The notes: a model not told the origin generated them from the letters alone. A stretch of 64,000 bases of DNA from Candidatus Gemmiger stercorigallinarum (GCA_019119495.1 DWWX01000015.1:1-64000), one strand, 5' to 3'; shown: positions 34,561-45,172, numbered from the stretch's first letter. Numbers and translations are program-made.

Positions 34561-36462
34561 ATGCCGGCATTGTTCCATCGTCTGCGCTGTGCCTTTGCCG
34601 CCCAGCCCCTCAGCCTGCGCCTGTTCGTCTGGGGCGTGCTGCTGCTGGGCGCGGTGCTTGCCGGCGGCGCGCTGACCGCCTACGGCGGCACCGTGCTGGT
34701 CATCTGGCTGTGGGTGCTGTGCATGGGCGGGCTCTGCCTGCTGCTGGCCGAGACCTGGCGCATCGCCTTCCCCGGCCAGCAGCCGTTTTACCGTGACAGG
34801 GCCTTCCGCAATGCCTTTGTCATCGGGGCGGCGGTGGGGGTGGCGGTCATTGCCGGGCTGGTGCTTTACCGCCGCACGGTGTACAGCGAGGACGGCATCA
34901 ACTACTACGCCAAGCAGAGCCTGCTGTTTTCCAGCTTTGCGTCCAACGGCTTTTACGGCGTGCGCACCCTGCTGGACAGCATCCTGACCGCCGACTACAA
35001 GATGTTCATGAACCTGTTCATCAGCATCCCGTATCTGTTTTTGCCCCGCACGGTCAACTGCTTTATGGTCTGCTATGCGCTGACCTGCTTTGTGCCCATG
35101 TGGTTTGCGCTGCTGGCGGTGGCAAAGCGCGCGGCGGACGCCTTTGCCGGTGTGCGGCGGGGGCTGTATTACCCGCTGTGCATGGCCTGCATGGTGCTGT
35201 GGCCGATGTTTTTGTGGCCGGCCACCCACGGCATGCCGGATGCCTTCGGCCTGACCTTTGCGGCGGTGATCCTGCTGCTGACCGCCGACTACCGCTTTGA
35301 CCGGCTGGAACCCCGCCGGCTGGTCTGCCTGTTTGCCGCCACGTTCGCGCTGGTGCTGACGCGCCGGTGGTATATGTTCTGGGTCCTGGCCTATTATTTG
35401 TGCTACGCGGCGGTGGTGCTGCTGGGGGCGGCGCGGCGCAGGGTCTTTGGCCGGGTACTGGGCAACCTGCTCAAGTTCGGCATCCCGGCGGTGATCGGTG
35501 TGGTGGTGCCGCTGCTGCCCACCTTTGTTACCGCCCTGACCACCGACTACGCCGACATCTACGGCGCCTTTTACGGCGGCGGGCTGCTGGTCAACCTGCA
35601 GGCCCAGCTGGGGCGGCAGGGCTGGCTGTTTTTGGCTCTCTGCCTGGCGGGGCTGGTGCTGGCGCTGGCAAAGCCTGCGCTGCGGGGCCCGGCGGCGGTG
35701 CTGGCGCTCTCCGGCGCCGGGGCCATGGCGCTGTTTACCCGCACCCAGTCGCTGGGCGACCACCAAAGCCTGATTTTGGCGCCGTTCTACCTGGGGACGG
35801 CTTTCTGCGCGCTGGCGGCGGTCTGCGCCCTGCGCAGGGCTGCGCTGGCCCGCGCCGGGGCAGGGGCGGCCGCGGCCTTCTTTGTGCTGAATTTTGCCAA
35901 CGCGCTGCGGGTGCCGGGGGCGTACCTGTCCACCCCGCTTTTGAGCGACGAATCCCTGGACCTGACCCGCCGCACCGACCTGGACCAGATGGCCGCCGTG
36001 ACCAACTTTGTGCTGCAAAACTGCGCCCAGGACGAAACCGTCTACATCAATATCGACTCGGACGGGTACAGCGGCACCACCTTTGCTTTCAGCGACCCGG
36101 CCAACCCCCAGCTGCAAAGCATGATCCTGTGGGAAAGCAGCGTGCCTTCCACCCACGGGTTCCCCACCGGCATCTGGACGTCAAAGTATGTGATGGTCAC
36201 CGACAAGTTCGACACCGGCACCCTGGTGGGGGACATCAACCGGGCGCTGCGTACCGACACCCCTGCCGCCGGCCACTACCAGTATGTGACCGAGTTCCCG
36301 CTGGCCAACGGCGTTACGCTGTACTGCTACCAGCGCACCTCCCAGCCGGACCAGGCCGAGGCCGACTATTTCAAGACGCTGTTTGCCGGATACGACGCCC
36401 GCTGGCCGGAGCTGTACAGCCAGCGCATCGACGCCTACATGGCAGAGCTGGACGCCGGCTGA
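34561..36462 (+). CDS. Polytopic membrane protein, candidate lipid-linked-sugar (GT-C type) glycosyltransferase
   Basis: 634 aa with many TM segments; early YSEDGINYYAKQSLLF loop; C-terminal soluble domain. Confidence 0.55.
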   Translation: MPALFHRLRCAFAAQPLSLRLFVWGVLLLGAVLAGGALTAYGGTVLVIWLWVLCMGGLCLLLAETWRIAFPGQQPFYRDRAFRNAFVIGAAVGVAVIAGLVLYRRTVYSEDGINYYAKQSLLFSSFASNGFYGVRTLLDSILTADYKMFMNLFISIPYLFLPRTVNCFMVCYALTCFVPMWFALLAVAKRAADAFAGVRRGLYYPLCMACMVLWPMFLWPATHGMPDAFGLTFAAVILLLTADYRFDRLEPRRLVCLFAATFALVLTRRWYMFWVLAYYLCYAAVVLLGAARRRVFGRVLGNLLKFGIPAVIGVVVPLLPTFVTALTTDYADIYGAFYGGGLLVNLQAQLGRQGWLFLALCLAGLVLALAKPALRGPAAVLALSGAGAMALFTRTQSLGDHQSLILAPFYLGTAFCALAAVCALRRAALARAGAGAAAAFFVLNFANALRVPGAYLSTPLLSDESLDLTRRTDLDQMAAVTNFVLQNCAQDETVYINIDSDGYSGTTFAFSDPANPQLQSMILWESSVPSTHGFPTGIWTSKYVMVTDKFDTGTLVGDINRALRTDTPAAGHYQYVTEFPLANGVTLYCYQRTSQPDQAEADYFKTLFAGYDARWPELYSQRIDAYMAELDAG

Positions 36463-36471
36463 CAAATCATA

Positions 36472-36527
36472 AAACACCCCCGCCCTGCGGCGCTGTTGCA
36501 AAGGCCGCGAGGCGGGGGTGCTTTTTG
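36472..36527 (+). terminator. Rho-independent terminator
   Basis: ACACCCCCGCC...GGCGGGGGTGCTTTTT. Confidence 0.75.
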
Positions 36528-36559
36528 CTGTGTTTGATGTGTGCCCGGCGGGGGCGGAC

Positions 36560-37414
36560 TCAGTCCTGCGGGGGCACCACAAAGGCGATGCCGGCGGCGG
36601 CCGGGCCGATGTGGGTGCCGATGACCGAGCCGATCTGGCTGATATGGCCGCCGGTCAGCTTCAGGTTGTTCTGCACGTAGTGCTGGATGGGGCTCAGCAC
36701 CAGGCGGTCGCTGGAGTAGACCAGCACAAAGTCGTAGCGGGTGTCAATGCCGCCCATCTTGTCCATCTGCTTGAACATGGCCACATAGGCACCGGGGCGG
36801 CCGCGGGCCTTGTCGGCCAGGTGAACCGCACCGTCGTAGACCGACAGCACCGGCTTGATGCCCAGCGCGCCGCCCACCAGCGCCACCGCGGCGGGCAGGC
36901 GGCCGCCCTTGTGCAGGTGCTTCAGGCTGTCCACCACGGCCAGGATGCGGATGCGCTTTTTCAGCAGGTCCAGCTGGGCGGCGATCTCGGCGGCGGAAAG
37001 CCCCTCGTCCCGCAGGCGGACGGCCTCGCGGATCAGGATATACTCGCCGGGGCTGGCGGTGTCGGAATCGACAAAGTAAACGTCGTGGAACTCGCACTCC
37101 TCGGCGGCCAGCTGGGCGCACTGGAAGGTGCCGGACAGCTTGGACGCGATCAGGATGGCGACCACGTCGTCGCCGGCGGCTTTGGCCTCCTCAAACACCT
37201 GGATAAAACTCTCCGGGCTGGGCTGGCTGGTGCGGGGCAGCTTTTCGGCCCCGGCCAGCCGGTCGTAGAACTCGGCGCGGGTCATGTCCACGCCGTCGCG
37301 GATGGTATCGCCGTTTTCAAACAGCACGTTCAGCGGGACGATGTGCAGGCCGGGGATGGCGGCTGCGTCCTTTGCCGTCAGGTCGGCGGCGGAATCGGTC
37401 AGGATGCGGATCAT
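36560..37414 (-). CDS. DegV family fatty-acid-binding protein
   Basis: IRILTDSAADLTAKDAA...IHIVPLNV-like LHIVPLNVLF, LPRTSQPSPESFIQVFEEA, LSGTFQCAQLAA, VYSSDR, IGPAAAGIAFV. Confidence 0.93.
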   Translation of the reverse strand: MIRILTDSAADLTAKDAAAIPGLHIVPLNVLFENGDTIRDGVDMTRAEFYDRLAGAEKLPRTSQPSPESFIQVFEEAKAAGDDVVAILIASKLSGTFQCAQLAAEECEFHDVYFVDSDTASPGEYILIREAVRLRDEGLSAAEIAAQLDLLKKRIRILAVVDSLKHLHKGGRLPAAVALVGGALGIKPVLSVYDGAVHLADKARGRPGAYVAMFKQMDKMGGIDTRYDFVLVYSSDRLVLSPIQHYVQNNLKLTGGHISQIGSVIGTHIGPAAAGIAFVVPPQD

Positions 37415-37599
37415 GGGGCATCTCTCCTTTATCAAACGGGCACGGCGGCCCGCAATGTACCGGATGGGCGGCCTGTGCCGGGGCGGCTGCCGCTGGGAAC
37501 CCTCTGCCAGGCGGCAGATGGCTCAATGTTTTGAATCATTCAGACAGGCACATTTTAACATGTTTTTGCAAAATGTCAAACTTTGAACGGGTGTCCGGC

Positions 37600-38118
37600 T
37601 TACCGCTGCCCGATCAGCGAGGCCAGCAGATTGACCGCGCTGCTGACGATCAGCGCCACGCCCACCACGCGCATCATCAGGAACGTGGAGGCCAGCGGCG
37701 CAAACAGCATCCACAGCCCCACCAGCAGCGAGAGCAGCCCCACCACCAGCGGCACCACCCACAGCCGGTCACCCCAGTTGCGGCGCTGAAAGGCCCGCTG
37801 CAGGCCGCTGGCGCCCTCAATGAGCAGGAACACGCAAAGGATCAGGCTGACGATCTCGGCCAGGATGGAAGGCCGGGTGACGATGAACAGGCCGATGACG
37901 GCGCCCACCACGCTGAAGGGCAGCAGGGGACTTTCCAGCATGGTGGCGTGCTGGAAGGACACCGCATTGATGATGCCGGCCACGCCGGCCACCAGCACCA
38001 GCCAGCCGATCAGCGAGCAGAGGGCCGTGGTGGCGGAGCCGGGCCGGGCCACCAGGTAGATGCCCAGCACGATGCCGATGAGGGGGGTCAGCAGAGTGTC
38101 CCAGCGGATCTGTTTCAT
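37600..38118 (-). CDS. DUF308/HdeD-like membrane protein
   Basis: Six TM helices with the GIVLGIYLVARPGSAT / VIGLFIVTRPSILAEI / GLLSLLVGLWMLFAP repeat pattern. Confidence 0.75.
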   Translation of the reverse strand: MKQIRWDTLLTPLIGIVLGIYLVARPGSATTALCSLIGWLVLVAGVAGIINAVSFQHATMLESPLLPFSVVGAVIGLFIVTRPSILAEIVSLILCVFLLIEGASGLQRAFQRRNWGDRLWVVPLVVGLLSLLVGLWMLFAPLASTFLMMRVVGVALIVSSAVNLLASLIGQR

Positions 38119-38504
38119 ACAAATACATCCTTTCTGCGCGGGGATCCCGCGGCGGAAGATCCCGCCCGTGCCCCGGCCGGGGAACCGGCGGGATTGTGCT
38201 TGTGCTCAGGGAGGGCTCTGAAAATCCCCGGCACTTTTAACGGATCGGATATACCCTAGTATACCACATTCAGGAAAAAGTTTCGCCTGCTATTTTGCAG
38301 TTTCTGCGAAAATGGAGGGATTTTTTTGGCGGCTGGCGCTTGGGGGGGGCTGCGGGGCAATGCAGGGGGGCTGCCGCCCGGCATGCCGCCGCCCGCCGGC
38401 GCAGGGGAACGCTTGGTTTTTCGTTTGTGCGTCCGCCTTTTCCATGTTGCCGGCAGGGCGCGGCCCCGCCGGAGCTTTCGGCATCCGGATGCCGCAGGCA
38501 GCAA

Positions 38505-38545
38505 AAACCGACCAGCTGCGTGGCGGCTGATCGGTTTGGGTTTGC
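38505..38545 (-). terminator. Rho-independent terminator downstream of 38597-39046
   Basis: Minus strand AAACCGATCAGCCGCCACGCAGCTGGTCGGTTTTT. Confidence 0.7.
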
Positions 38546-38596
38546 AACGGGTTTGTTTTGGCCGGGCGGAGGGGGGCTTGTGCCGGCGGGCGCGGC

Positions 38597-39046
38597 TTAT
38601 TCCTGCCAGACCTCCGGGTTTAAGATGGACACGACGGTGCCGGATCGCAGCGGTTTGTCGGTGGTCAGCACCAGCTTTTCCACGATGTCCATCGCCGGGG
38701 CGTCCAGCTCCACCTCGCCGTTGGCCTCGCGGAGGATCTCGCCGTCGATGGCTTCGACAAAGTACTCAATGCCGAAGATGCCGTCGCGGGAGCGCACGCG
38801 GTAGAGGGTCACCCGGCCGTTTTCGTCCCGGCTCTGGATGCAGGATTCCGGCACCCACCATTCCGCGCCGTAGTCGTTGGGGTCGGGGGTGTCCCGCACC
38901 AGAAAGTCCAGCACCTCCACCCGCGGCAGCAGGGCGTCATACACAAAGGACGAGACCCCCGTACACACGGCCAGCACCAGCAGGCAGACCGCCGCAACCC
39001 ACCGCAAAATTCGTTTGCGATCCATAAAGCACCTCAACTTCTCCAT
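38597..39046 (-). CDS. Hypothetical membrane-anchored protein
   Basis: 149 aa, N-terminal TM (ILRWVAAVCLLVLAVCTGVSSFVYDALLP), soluble C-terminus. Confidence 0.6.
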   Translation of the reverse strand: MEKLRCFMDRKRILRWVAAVCLLVLAVCTGVSSFVYDALLPRVEVLDFLVRDTPDPNDYGAEWWVPESCIQSRDENGRVTLYRVRSRDGIFGIEYFVEAIDGEILREANGEVELDAPAMDIVEKLVLTTDKPLRSGTVVSILNPEVWQE

Positions 39047-39164
39047 TATCTAAAATCCGTCGCCGTCGGCGGACAAGCTCCGGTCTAAGAGCCGGGCCTT
39101 GCGGCCTGGTTGGCCTCCGACACGCGCCTGCGGGCGCAGTGCGCGGCTGCTATATGTCTATATG

Positions 39165-39962
39165 TCAATGGATCTGCGACAGCGAGATCCCGTCCGCCAG
39201 ATCCTGGTCATAATACAGGAACAACAGCAGTACCGGCAGCGCAGCCAAAATGCCGCAGACGCACAGCACGCCCACGTCCTGCCCGTTCATCTGGGACAGG
39301 AAAACCGACAGCGGGTAGTCGTAGGAGCTGTCCAGGTAGACCAGCGGCTGCTCCACCATGTTCCAGGCGTCCACAAAGGTCAGGATGACCAGAGAGACGA
39401 CCCCCGCCCGGCTGCGGGGCAGCAGGATGCGGAACAGGATCGTAAGGTTGCCGGCCCCGTCGATCCGCGCGGCGTCGAGAAGATCGTCCGGGCAGGTATC
39501 GAACACCTGCCGCAGCAGAAACACGCCGAAGGGCGAGAAGATGGACGGGATGATCAGCGCGGCCCAGGACCCCATCAGCCCCAGCTCGCGGATGACAAAG
39601 TAGTTGGAGACCAGCGTTACCTGGTAGGGCATCATCATGACGATGATGACGATGAAGAACAGCACCTCCCGGCCGGGAAAGCGGAATTTGGAAAAGGCAT
39701 ACCCGGCCAAACTTGACACCAGCGTCTGCCCGGCCACGATGGCCGTGCTCAAAAACAGCGAGTTCCAGAACTTGACAAGATAGTGCGGGCGGCGGAGGAA
39801 CACCTCGAACCAGCCGGCCAGCGACCACTGCTGCGGCAGCAGGCTGTACGCCGTGCCGGTGGAAAAGGAATTGACCAGCGTGAACAAAATCGGGACGACC
39901 ACAAACAGCCCGAAAAAGCAGAGAAACACCAGCCGCAGGCGGGCAAATCGTTTGGCTTTCAT
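39165..39962 (-). CDS. Carbohydrate ABC transporter permease (MalG-type)
   Basis: Binding-protein-dependent permease with MMPYQVTLVSNYFVIRELGLMGSWAALIIPSIFSPFGVFLLRQVF...EAARIDGAG-like DAARIDGAGNLTILFRILLP. Confidence 0.93.
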   Translation of the reverse strand: MKAKRFARLRLVFLCFFGLFVVVPILFTLVNSFSTGTAYSLLPQQWSLAGWFEVFLRRPHYLVKFWNSLFLSTAIVAGQTLVSSLAGYAFSKFRFPGREVLFFIVIIVMMMPYQVTLVSNYFVIRELGLMGSWAALIIPSIFSPFGVFLLRQVFDTCPDDLLDAARIDGAGNLTILFRILLPRSRAGVVSLVILTFVDAWNMVEQPLVYLDSSYDYPLSVFLSQMNGQDVGVLCVCGILAALPVLLLFLYYDQDLADGISLSQIH

Positions 39963-39978
39963 GCTATGGCCCCCTCTC

Positions 39979-40833
39979 TCACGGTTCCTGCCGTGCTTTC
40001 AGGCGGAACAGCACCAGCACCAGCGCGAAGATCACCAGGAACACCAGCAGCGCCGCCACCGAAAGCCGCTGGTAGCTCAGGTTCTGGAAGTTGTTGTTCA
40101 TAAAGTGCTGTAACATATAAATGCTCTCGTGCGGGTTGGCGCCGCCCAGCAGGTAGGCTTCCCGGAAGGACTTGAAGGAGTTGATGATGGATACGATCAG
40201 GATAAAGAAGAAAGTCGGGGTCATCAGCGGCAGCGTGATATAGCGGAGCGTCTGCCAGTAGCTGGCGCCCTGGCTGGCGGCGGCCTCGCGGTATTCGCGC
40301 GGGATGGCGGAAAGCCCCGCCAGAAACAGCACCAGGTCGTAGCCGCAGTTTTTCCAGATGTAGAGGGCGATCAAAAGCGGGAAGGCGTATTCCGACTGGA
40401 CCCAGTCCTCAATGGGCAGGCCCAGCCAGGACAAAAACTGGTTGACCAGCCCGTCGTTTGAGAAAAACGCCTGCACCACAATGACCACCGAGGCCGCGGG
40501 CAGCACCAGCGGGTACATGAAGAGCGAGCGGAAAAAGCTGGCCCCGCGGAACTTATCAAACAGCAGCAGTGCGAGCACTAAGGAGACGAGCATCAAAAGC
40601 GGCACGCCGATGAGGATAAAGCGGAAGGAGTTCCAGGCGGCCAGCCGGAACGCGGCGCTGCCGAAAATATCCATGTAATTGCGCAGCCCCACAAAGGCGG
40701 TGCCGCCGGAGCCGCTGGTGAAGGTGAAGCGGATGCTCCACAAAAAGGGGATCAGGTAAAACCCGGCGAAGCCGATCAAAAACGGCAGCGCCAGCAGATA
40801 CCCGGCCAGGGCGTTTCGGGTTTTTAATTTCAT
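39979..40833 (-). CDS. Carbohydrate ABC transporter permease (MalF-type)
   Basis: GYLLALPFLIGFAGFYLIPFLWSI; IPREYREAAASQGASYWQTLRYITLPLMTPTFFFILIVSIINSFK. Confidence 0.93.
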   Translation of the reverse strand: MKLKTRNALAGYLLALPFLIGFAGFYLIPFLWSIRFTFTSGSGGTAFVGLRNYMDIFGSAAFRLAAWNSFRFILIGVPLLMLVSLVLALLLFDKFRGASFFRSLFMYPLVLPAASVVIVVQAFFSNDGLVNQFLSWLGLPIEDWVQSEYAFPLLIALYIWKNCGYDLVLFLAGLSAIPREYREAAASQGASYWQTLRYITLPLMTPTFFFILIVSIINSFKSFREAYLLGGANPHESIYMLQHFMNNNFQNLSYQRLSVAALLVFLVIFALVLVLFRLKARQEP

Positions 40834-40838
40834 GGTGA

Positions 40839-42227
40839 TCACTCCGAAAGGTAGAGGTTCATTTGGCGTTCGGCGTCCTCGACAGCATCGTCGTAGGCAG
40901 CCTCGCCGGAAAGAAAGCCGCACATCCGCATATTTCTCATAAAGTTGGTCTCAGCGCAGCTAAAATAAGCGCCGGTGATCTGCCGGGTATAGTCCATCAG
41001 CTCGTCAAAATCTTCCGGATGGACGTCTGCATTTTCAAATCCGTAGTCGCGGCCCGCAGACGGTATCAACGGTGTGGTTCGGTTATACACAGTCTCCTGG
41101 AAGTTGGCTTCGTTGGCAGAATCCAGTACGGAATAATAGAGCCACCGGTAGCCAAGGGTTTCGAGGTGGTATTCCTCACTGAGGAGGTACTTGATAAAAT
41201 CGTAGACATTTTGCAGATTGGGGCTGTTATTGCGCACCGCCACCGCCCAAGTGATTTCAGCCTGGATACCGCCATCCACGTCACGGATCGGCATCATGAC
41301 CATATCGTCAAAGGTGTTGATGACTTCCGGCCCGGTATAAAAGCCATTCACTGGAGGGAAGGGGCAGCTCCACAGGACTTTGCCGTCCCGGATGTCGGCG
41401 GCGCCGTTGATCCCGTCGTCGAGGATGGGGAGATCCAGCCCGCTCAGGTTGTTGTAAATTTCCGCGCCCCGTTTCAGTTCCGGGGACGAAAGGTCTGCTT
41501 TTTGCCGGTCATAATCCACATAGGAAATCCCTGCATAATGGGCAAAATCGTAAAAGGTGAATTTGGTCCGGAACACATCCCGCGTCTGGCTGGGATCCGC
41601 CTGCATAGCTTCGATCTCATCCAGCAGACCGCTGAAGGTATCACAGTTTTCTATAGAGAACCCGGTCTCGTCCAGCGCCGTCTGGGAGGTATACAGCATC
41701 GGAAAGTTGTATTCCAGCGGAATGACCAGCCGATGCCCGTCCCAGACGCCGGCGTCCATCACAGCCTGGTTGTAGCCCGACCAGTCAAAGTTGTCTGCCT
41801 CGAAATAGGGTTCCAAATCGGCAAAAACGCCGCGGCGGACCATTTTTTCGATGTCCATGTTGCCGACATCAAAGAAAATCAGATCGGGGCCACTTCCCGC
41901 CATCACCTCAGTAAGCATCTGCTGGGTCGCCTCTTCATCACTTTCGGCGGAGCCGTCGGCGAAATACTTTTCCGCCGTGACAGGGTGATCCGGGTGCTGC
42001 AGGTTGTACTGGTTTACCGCGGCGTCGAGATACAGCTCTGTCATGTCATAATCGGTATACCAAATATTCAGCCCTTCGTTTGTCTGCTCCACCGGCGGGG
42101 GCACCTCGATCGGCACGGGTTCGGCGCTGGCGGCGTCTGTGTTGGCGCCGGTGCCCTGCGCGCAGGCGGTCAGGGCAAACAGGCAGGCCAGTGGCAGGCA
42201 AAGCAGTTTGCGGCGGAATGGTTTCAT
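40839..42227 (-). CDS. Extracellular sugar-binding lipoprotein (copy 1)
   Basis: Lipobox LFALTAC; GSGPDLIFFDVGNMDIEKMVRRGVFADLEPYF; next to permeases. Confidence 0.88.
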   Translation of the reverse strand: MKPFRRKLLCLPLACLFALTACAQGTGANTDAASAEPVPIEVPPPVEQTNEGLNIWYTDYDMTELYLDAAVNQYNLQHPDHPVTAEKYFADGSAESDEEATQQMLTEVMAGSGPDLIFFDVGNMDIEKMVRRGVFADLEPYFEADNFDWSGYNQAVMDAGVWDGHRLVIPLEYNFPMLYTSQTALDETGFSIENCDTFSGLLDEIEAMQADPSQTRDVFRTKFTFYDFAHYAGISYVDYDRQKADLSSPELKRGAEIYNNLSGLDLPILDDGINGAADIRDGKVLWSCPFPPVNGFYTGPEVINTFDDMVMMPIRDVDGGIQAEITWAVAVRNNSPNLQNVYDFIKYLLSEEYHLETLGYRWLYYSVLDSANEANFQETVYNRTTPLIPSAGRDYGFENADVHPEDFDELMDYTRQITGAYFSCAETNFMRNMRMCGFLSGEAAYDDAVEDAERQMNLYLSE

Positions 42228-42254
42228 GGCGTTGTCCTCCTTTTCGGGGAAGCA

Positions 42255-43631
42255 TCATTCTGAAAGGTAAATGTTCAGCTGGCTCTCGGCGGCTTCGGCG
42301 GCGTCCTTGTAGGAAATTTCGTCGTCCAGATAGCCCTGCATGAGGTCTATGAACTGCGTTTGGGAAGATGTATAAAAGGCACCGCTGATTTGTTCGATAT
42401 AGGACATTAATTCGTCAAAATCTTCCTGCGGAAGATCAATGTCTGTAAAGCCATAAGGATTGCCAGGGTTAACGATGCCCATCTCCCGTTCTGTGGTATT
42501 GCGTGCGTAATAGTCCTCATTGGTTGCGTTCAGCACGGAAAAGTCTCGCCACCGGGAATCGTTCGTTGCCAGTTGGAAATCTTCGCTCAACAGGAATTTG
42601 ATAAATTCATAGGCATTTTGCAGGTTGGGACTGTTATTGCGTACAGCCACCGAGAAGGTGATTTTGGCCTGAATACCACCTTGCCTATCACGGATAGGCA
42701 TCATCACCAATTCGTCGAAGGTGTTGATTGCCCCTGGCCCCATTAGGAAACCATCCGGTGCGTACAAGGGGCTAATCCATAACGCAGAACCGTCCCGAAT
42801 GTCGGCCGCGCCAGACATTGAATCCTGATCGGTGGCAAGGTCGGTCAGCTTTTTGTAGATATTGGCGCCCCGTTCGAGTTCTGAGAAGGAGAGGTCAGCC
42901 TTTTGTGTGTTGTAATCCACATAGGGAATCCCTGCATACTGGGCAAAATCTTTGAAAGCCATAATAGTGCGGAACAATCTTCTTGTTTGCGAGGAATCGT
43001 TTTGCACCTTTTCAGCTTCCGTCAAAAATCCGTCGAAAGTATCACAGTTTTCCACCGAAAAGCCAGTATCCTCCAGGGCAGTTTGGGATGTATATAGCAT
43101 AGGAATTTTGTATTCCAGCGGGATGACCAACCGGTGCCCGTCCCACACACCGGCGTCCATGACGGTTTGGTTATAACCTGACCAATCAAAGTTGTCCGCT
43201 TCAAAATAGGGTTCGAGATCGGCGAAAACTCCGCGCCGGGCCATTTTTTCAATATCCATCGTATCGTCTACAAAGAAAATCAAATCCGGCCCTTCGCCTG
43301 CCATGACCTCGGCGAGCATTTGTTGGGTTTGCTCATCATTGACCGTATCGGAACTGTCGGTAAAAACTTTCTCGGCAGTGACAGGACTGTCGGGGTGTTC
43401 CCGGTTGTATTGGCCTACCGCCATATCAAGGATCGTGGCCCGAATGGAAACGGCGTCCGTGTAGAAGATCGACAGCCCCTCGTTCGTCTGCTCCACCGGC
43501 GGCGGGACCTCGATCGGCACGGGTTCGGCGCTGGCGGCGTCAGTGTTGGCGCCGGTGCCCCGCGCGCAGGCCGTCAGGGCAAGCAGGCAGGCCAGCGGCA
43601 GGCAGAACAGTTTGCGGTAAGAGACTTTCAT
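42255..43631 (-). CDS. Extracellular sugar-binding lipoprotein (copy 2, tandem paralogue)
   Basis: Shares GTGANTDAASAEPVPIEVPPPVEQTNEGL and RRGVFADLEPYFEADNFDWSGYNQxVMDAGVWDGHRLVIPLEY with copy 1. Confidence 0.88.
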   Translation of the reverse strand: MKVSYRKLFCLPLACLLALTACARGTGANTDAASAEPVPIEVPPPVEQTNEGLSIFYTDAVSIRATILDMAVGQYNREHPDSPVTAEKVFTDSSDTVNDEQTQQMLAEVMAGEGPDLIFFVDDTMDIEKMARRGVFADLEPYFEADNFDWSGYNQTVMDAGVWDGHRLVIPLEYKIPMLYTSQTALEDTGFSVENCDTFDGFLTEAEKVQNDSSQTRRLFRTIMAFKDFAQYAGIPYVDYNTQKADLSFSELERGANIYKKLTDLATDQDSMSGAADIRDGSALWISPLYAPDGFLMGPGAINTFDELVMMPIRDRQGGIQAKITFSVAVRNNSPNLQNAYEFIKFLLSEDFQLATNDSRWRDFSVLNATNEDYYARNTTEREMGIVNPGNPYGFTDIDLPQEDFDELMSYIEQISGAFYTSSQTQFIDLMQGYLDDEISYKDAAEAAESQLNIYLSE

Positions 43632-43761
43632 GATGCTCTCCTTTGCACAATTTTCTTTCACAAAGAACGACTAACTTTATCACAATGATACAACACTCCG
43701 GTGGGGCACAGATGAAGCGCCGGTGTTTTTTGGGTGGAGCCGCGCAAAAGGGCGCAAAAAG

Positions 43762-43791
43762 AAGGGGGCTTTCGGTGCCGAAAGCCCCCTC
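43762..43791 (-). terminator. Rho-independent terminator of the RR-HK operon
   Basis: Minus strand AGGGGGCTTTCGGCACCGAAAGCCCCCTTCTTTTTG. Confidence 0.8.
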
Positions 43792-43816
43792 TTGTCCGGG
43801 TTGGGATGGATCGCCT

Positions 43817-45172
43817 CTATTCCTGTAAAAATGCCGTGAACAGCACGCCGGTTTCGGTGTTGGACATGGCGCAGCGGATGCCGTGGTGGTCCAAAATGGT
43901 TTTTGTAATGTACAGCCCCAGCCCGCTGCCGCCGCTGTTCCGGCTGCGGGATTTGTCCACCCGGTAAAACGGGGTAAAGATGCGCGCCAGATCCTCCTCG
44001 GCGATGTGGACGCCGCTGTTTTCCACGGAAAACCGCCCCTCCGTTTGGGTCACGGTGATCACCGCGCCCGGCGGCGAGTAGGCCACGGCGTTGCCGATCA
44101 CATTGGTGAACACCTTTTCCATCAGCTGCGGGTCCCCCTGCAGACGGACCCCCGGCCGGATGTCCGTGCAAAGCCGGATGCGCTTGTCCTCCATCGGGCC
44201 CAGAAATTTCCGGCAGACGCTTTGCAGCATCCCGCTGATGTCCAGGTCGGTGCGCGTCAGGCGGAAATCGCTGCCGCCCATCCGCGCCGCCGCCAAAATC
44301 TCCTTCACCAGGGCTTCCATGTCGCCGGTGGTTTTCAGGCAGCGGCGCAGGTAGGTGTCCCGGTCCTTGTACTCGCCCACCTGGTAGAGCATTCCCTCCA
44401 GCTGCCCTTTCAGGATGGCGATGGGGGTTTTCAGCTCGTGGGAGACGGCGGTAAAAAACTCGACCCGCTGTTTTTCCTGCTCCCGTTCCCGCTCAATGTC
44501 CTGCTGCAGCTGCAGGTTGGCCGCCTGCAGGCCGGTCAACGCCTCGCTCAGCTGCGCCGACATTTCGTTCAGGCTGGCGGCCAGCACGCCGATCTCGTCC
44601 CGGCGGCGGGTCTCGCATTTTCCGGTCAGGTCCAGGGCGGCCATCTGTTTGGCCACGCGGCTGATGCCAAGCAGCGGCCTGGAATAGTACCGCGAGCAGA
44701 CAAACGCCCCGGCGGCCGAGATCAGCAAAACCGCAGCGAAAATCAAGGGCAGAAACGGCAGCAGGATCCGCCAGGACTGGGCCACTGTCACTGCCGGGAT
44801 ATAGGTGTACAGGGTGTAAAGGATCTCGCCCTGATAAAACGAACCGTATTCCTGGATGCTGGGAGGCGACAGGTCCAGCTCAAGGTTGCCGGCCGTGTAC
44901 AGGGTCTGCCCGCGGGCTATCAGCTGGAGCGCAGCGTCGTGCTTTTGGGTAAACGCCGTCACGCTGTCCAAACTGGCGGTCCAGCCGCGCTCCATCACTG
45001 AATTCAACAGGCTGCGGAAATCGTTATGAAATTCCCCGACCAGATAGCTGTGGTAGGCGGTTGACAGAAAAAACACCACCATGCCGTACACGACCGCACA
45101 GCACACCACCAGCAGCGCCAGCATGCTCAAAAAAGTTTTTGCCTGGATGCTTTGGCTAAGTTTCTTTCTCAA
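43817..45172 (-). CDS. Sensor histidine kinase
   Basis: HAMP, FFTAVSHELKTPIAILKGQLEGMLY, VFTNVIGNAVAYSPPG, SGGSGLGLYITKTILDHHG. Confidence 0.95.
   Translation of the reverse strand: MRKKLSQSIQAKTFLSMLALLVVCCAVVYGMVVFFLSTAYHSYLVGEFHNDFRSLLNSVMERGWTASLDSVTAFTQKHDAALQLIARGQTLYTAGNLELDLSPPSIQEYGSFYQGEILYTLYTYIPAVTVAQSWRILLPFLPLIFAAVLLISAAGAFVCSRYYSRPLLGISRVAKQMAALDLTGKCETRRRDEIGVLAASLNEMSAQLSEALTGLQAANLQLQQDIEREREQEKQRVEFFTAVSHELKTPIAILKGQLEGMLYQVGEYKDRDTYLRRCLKTTGDMEALVKEILAAARMGGSDFRLTRTDLDISGMLQSVCRKFLGPMEDKRIRLCTDIRPGVRLQGDPQLMEKVFTNVIGNAVAYSPPGAVITVTQTEGRFSVENSGVHIAEEDLARIFTPFYRVDKSRSRNSGGSGLGLYITKTILDHHGIRCAMSNTETGVLFTAFLQE

Noticed and set aside
33193-36156. 987-aa minus-strand ORF
   Set aside because: Antisense to the DivIVA-like and membrane-protein genes; repetitive His/Gln/Gly composition typical of shadow ORFs.
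38340-38400. G-rich homopolymer runs as a G-quadruplex or phase-variation tract
   Set aside because: Only isolated G6-G8 runs in an intergenic region, not in a coding frame or promoter spacer; insufficient support.
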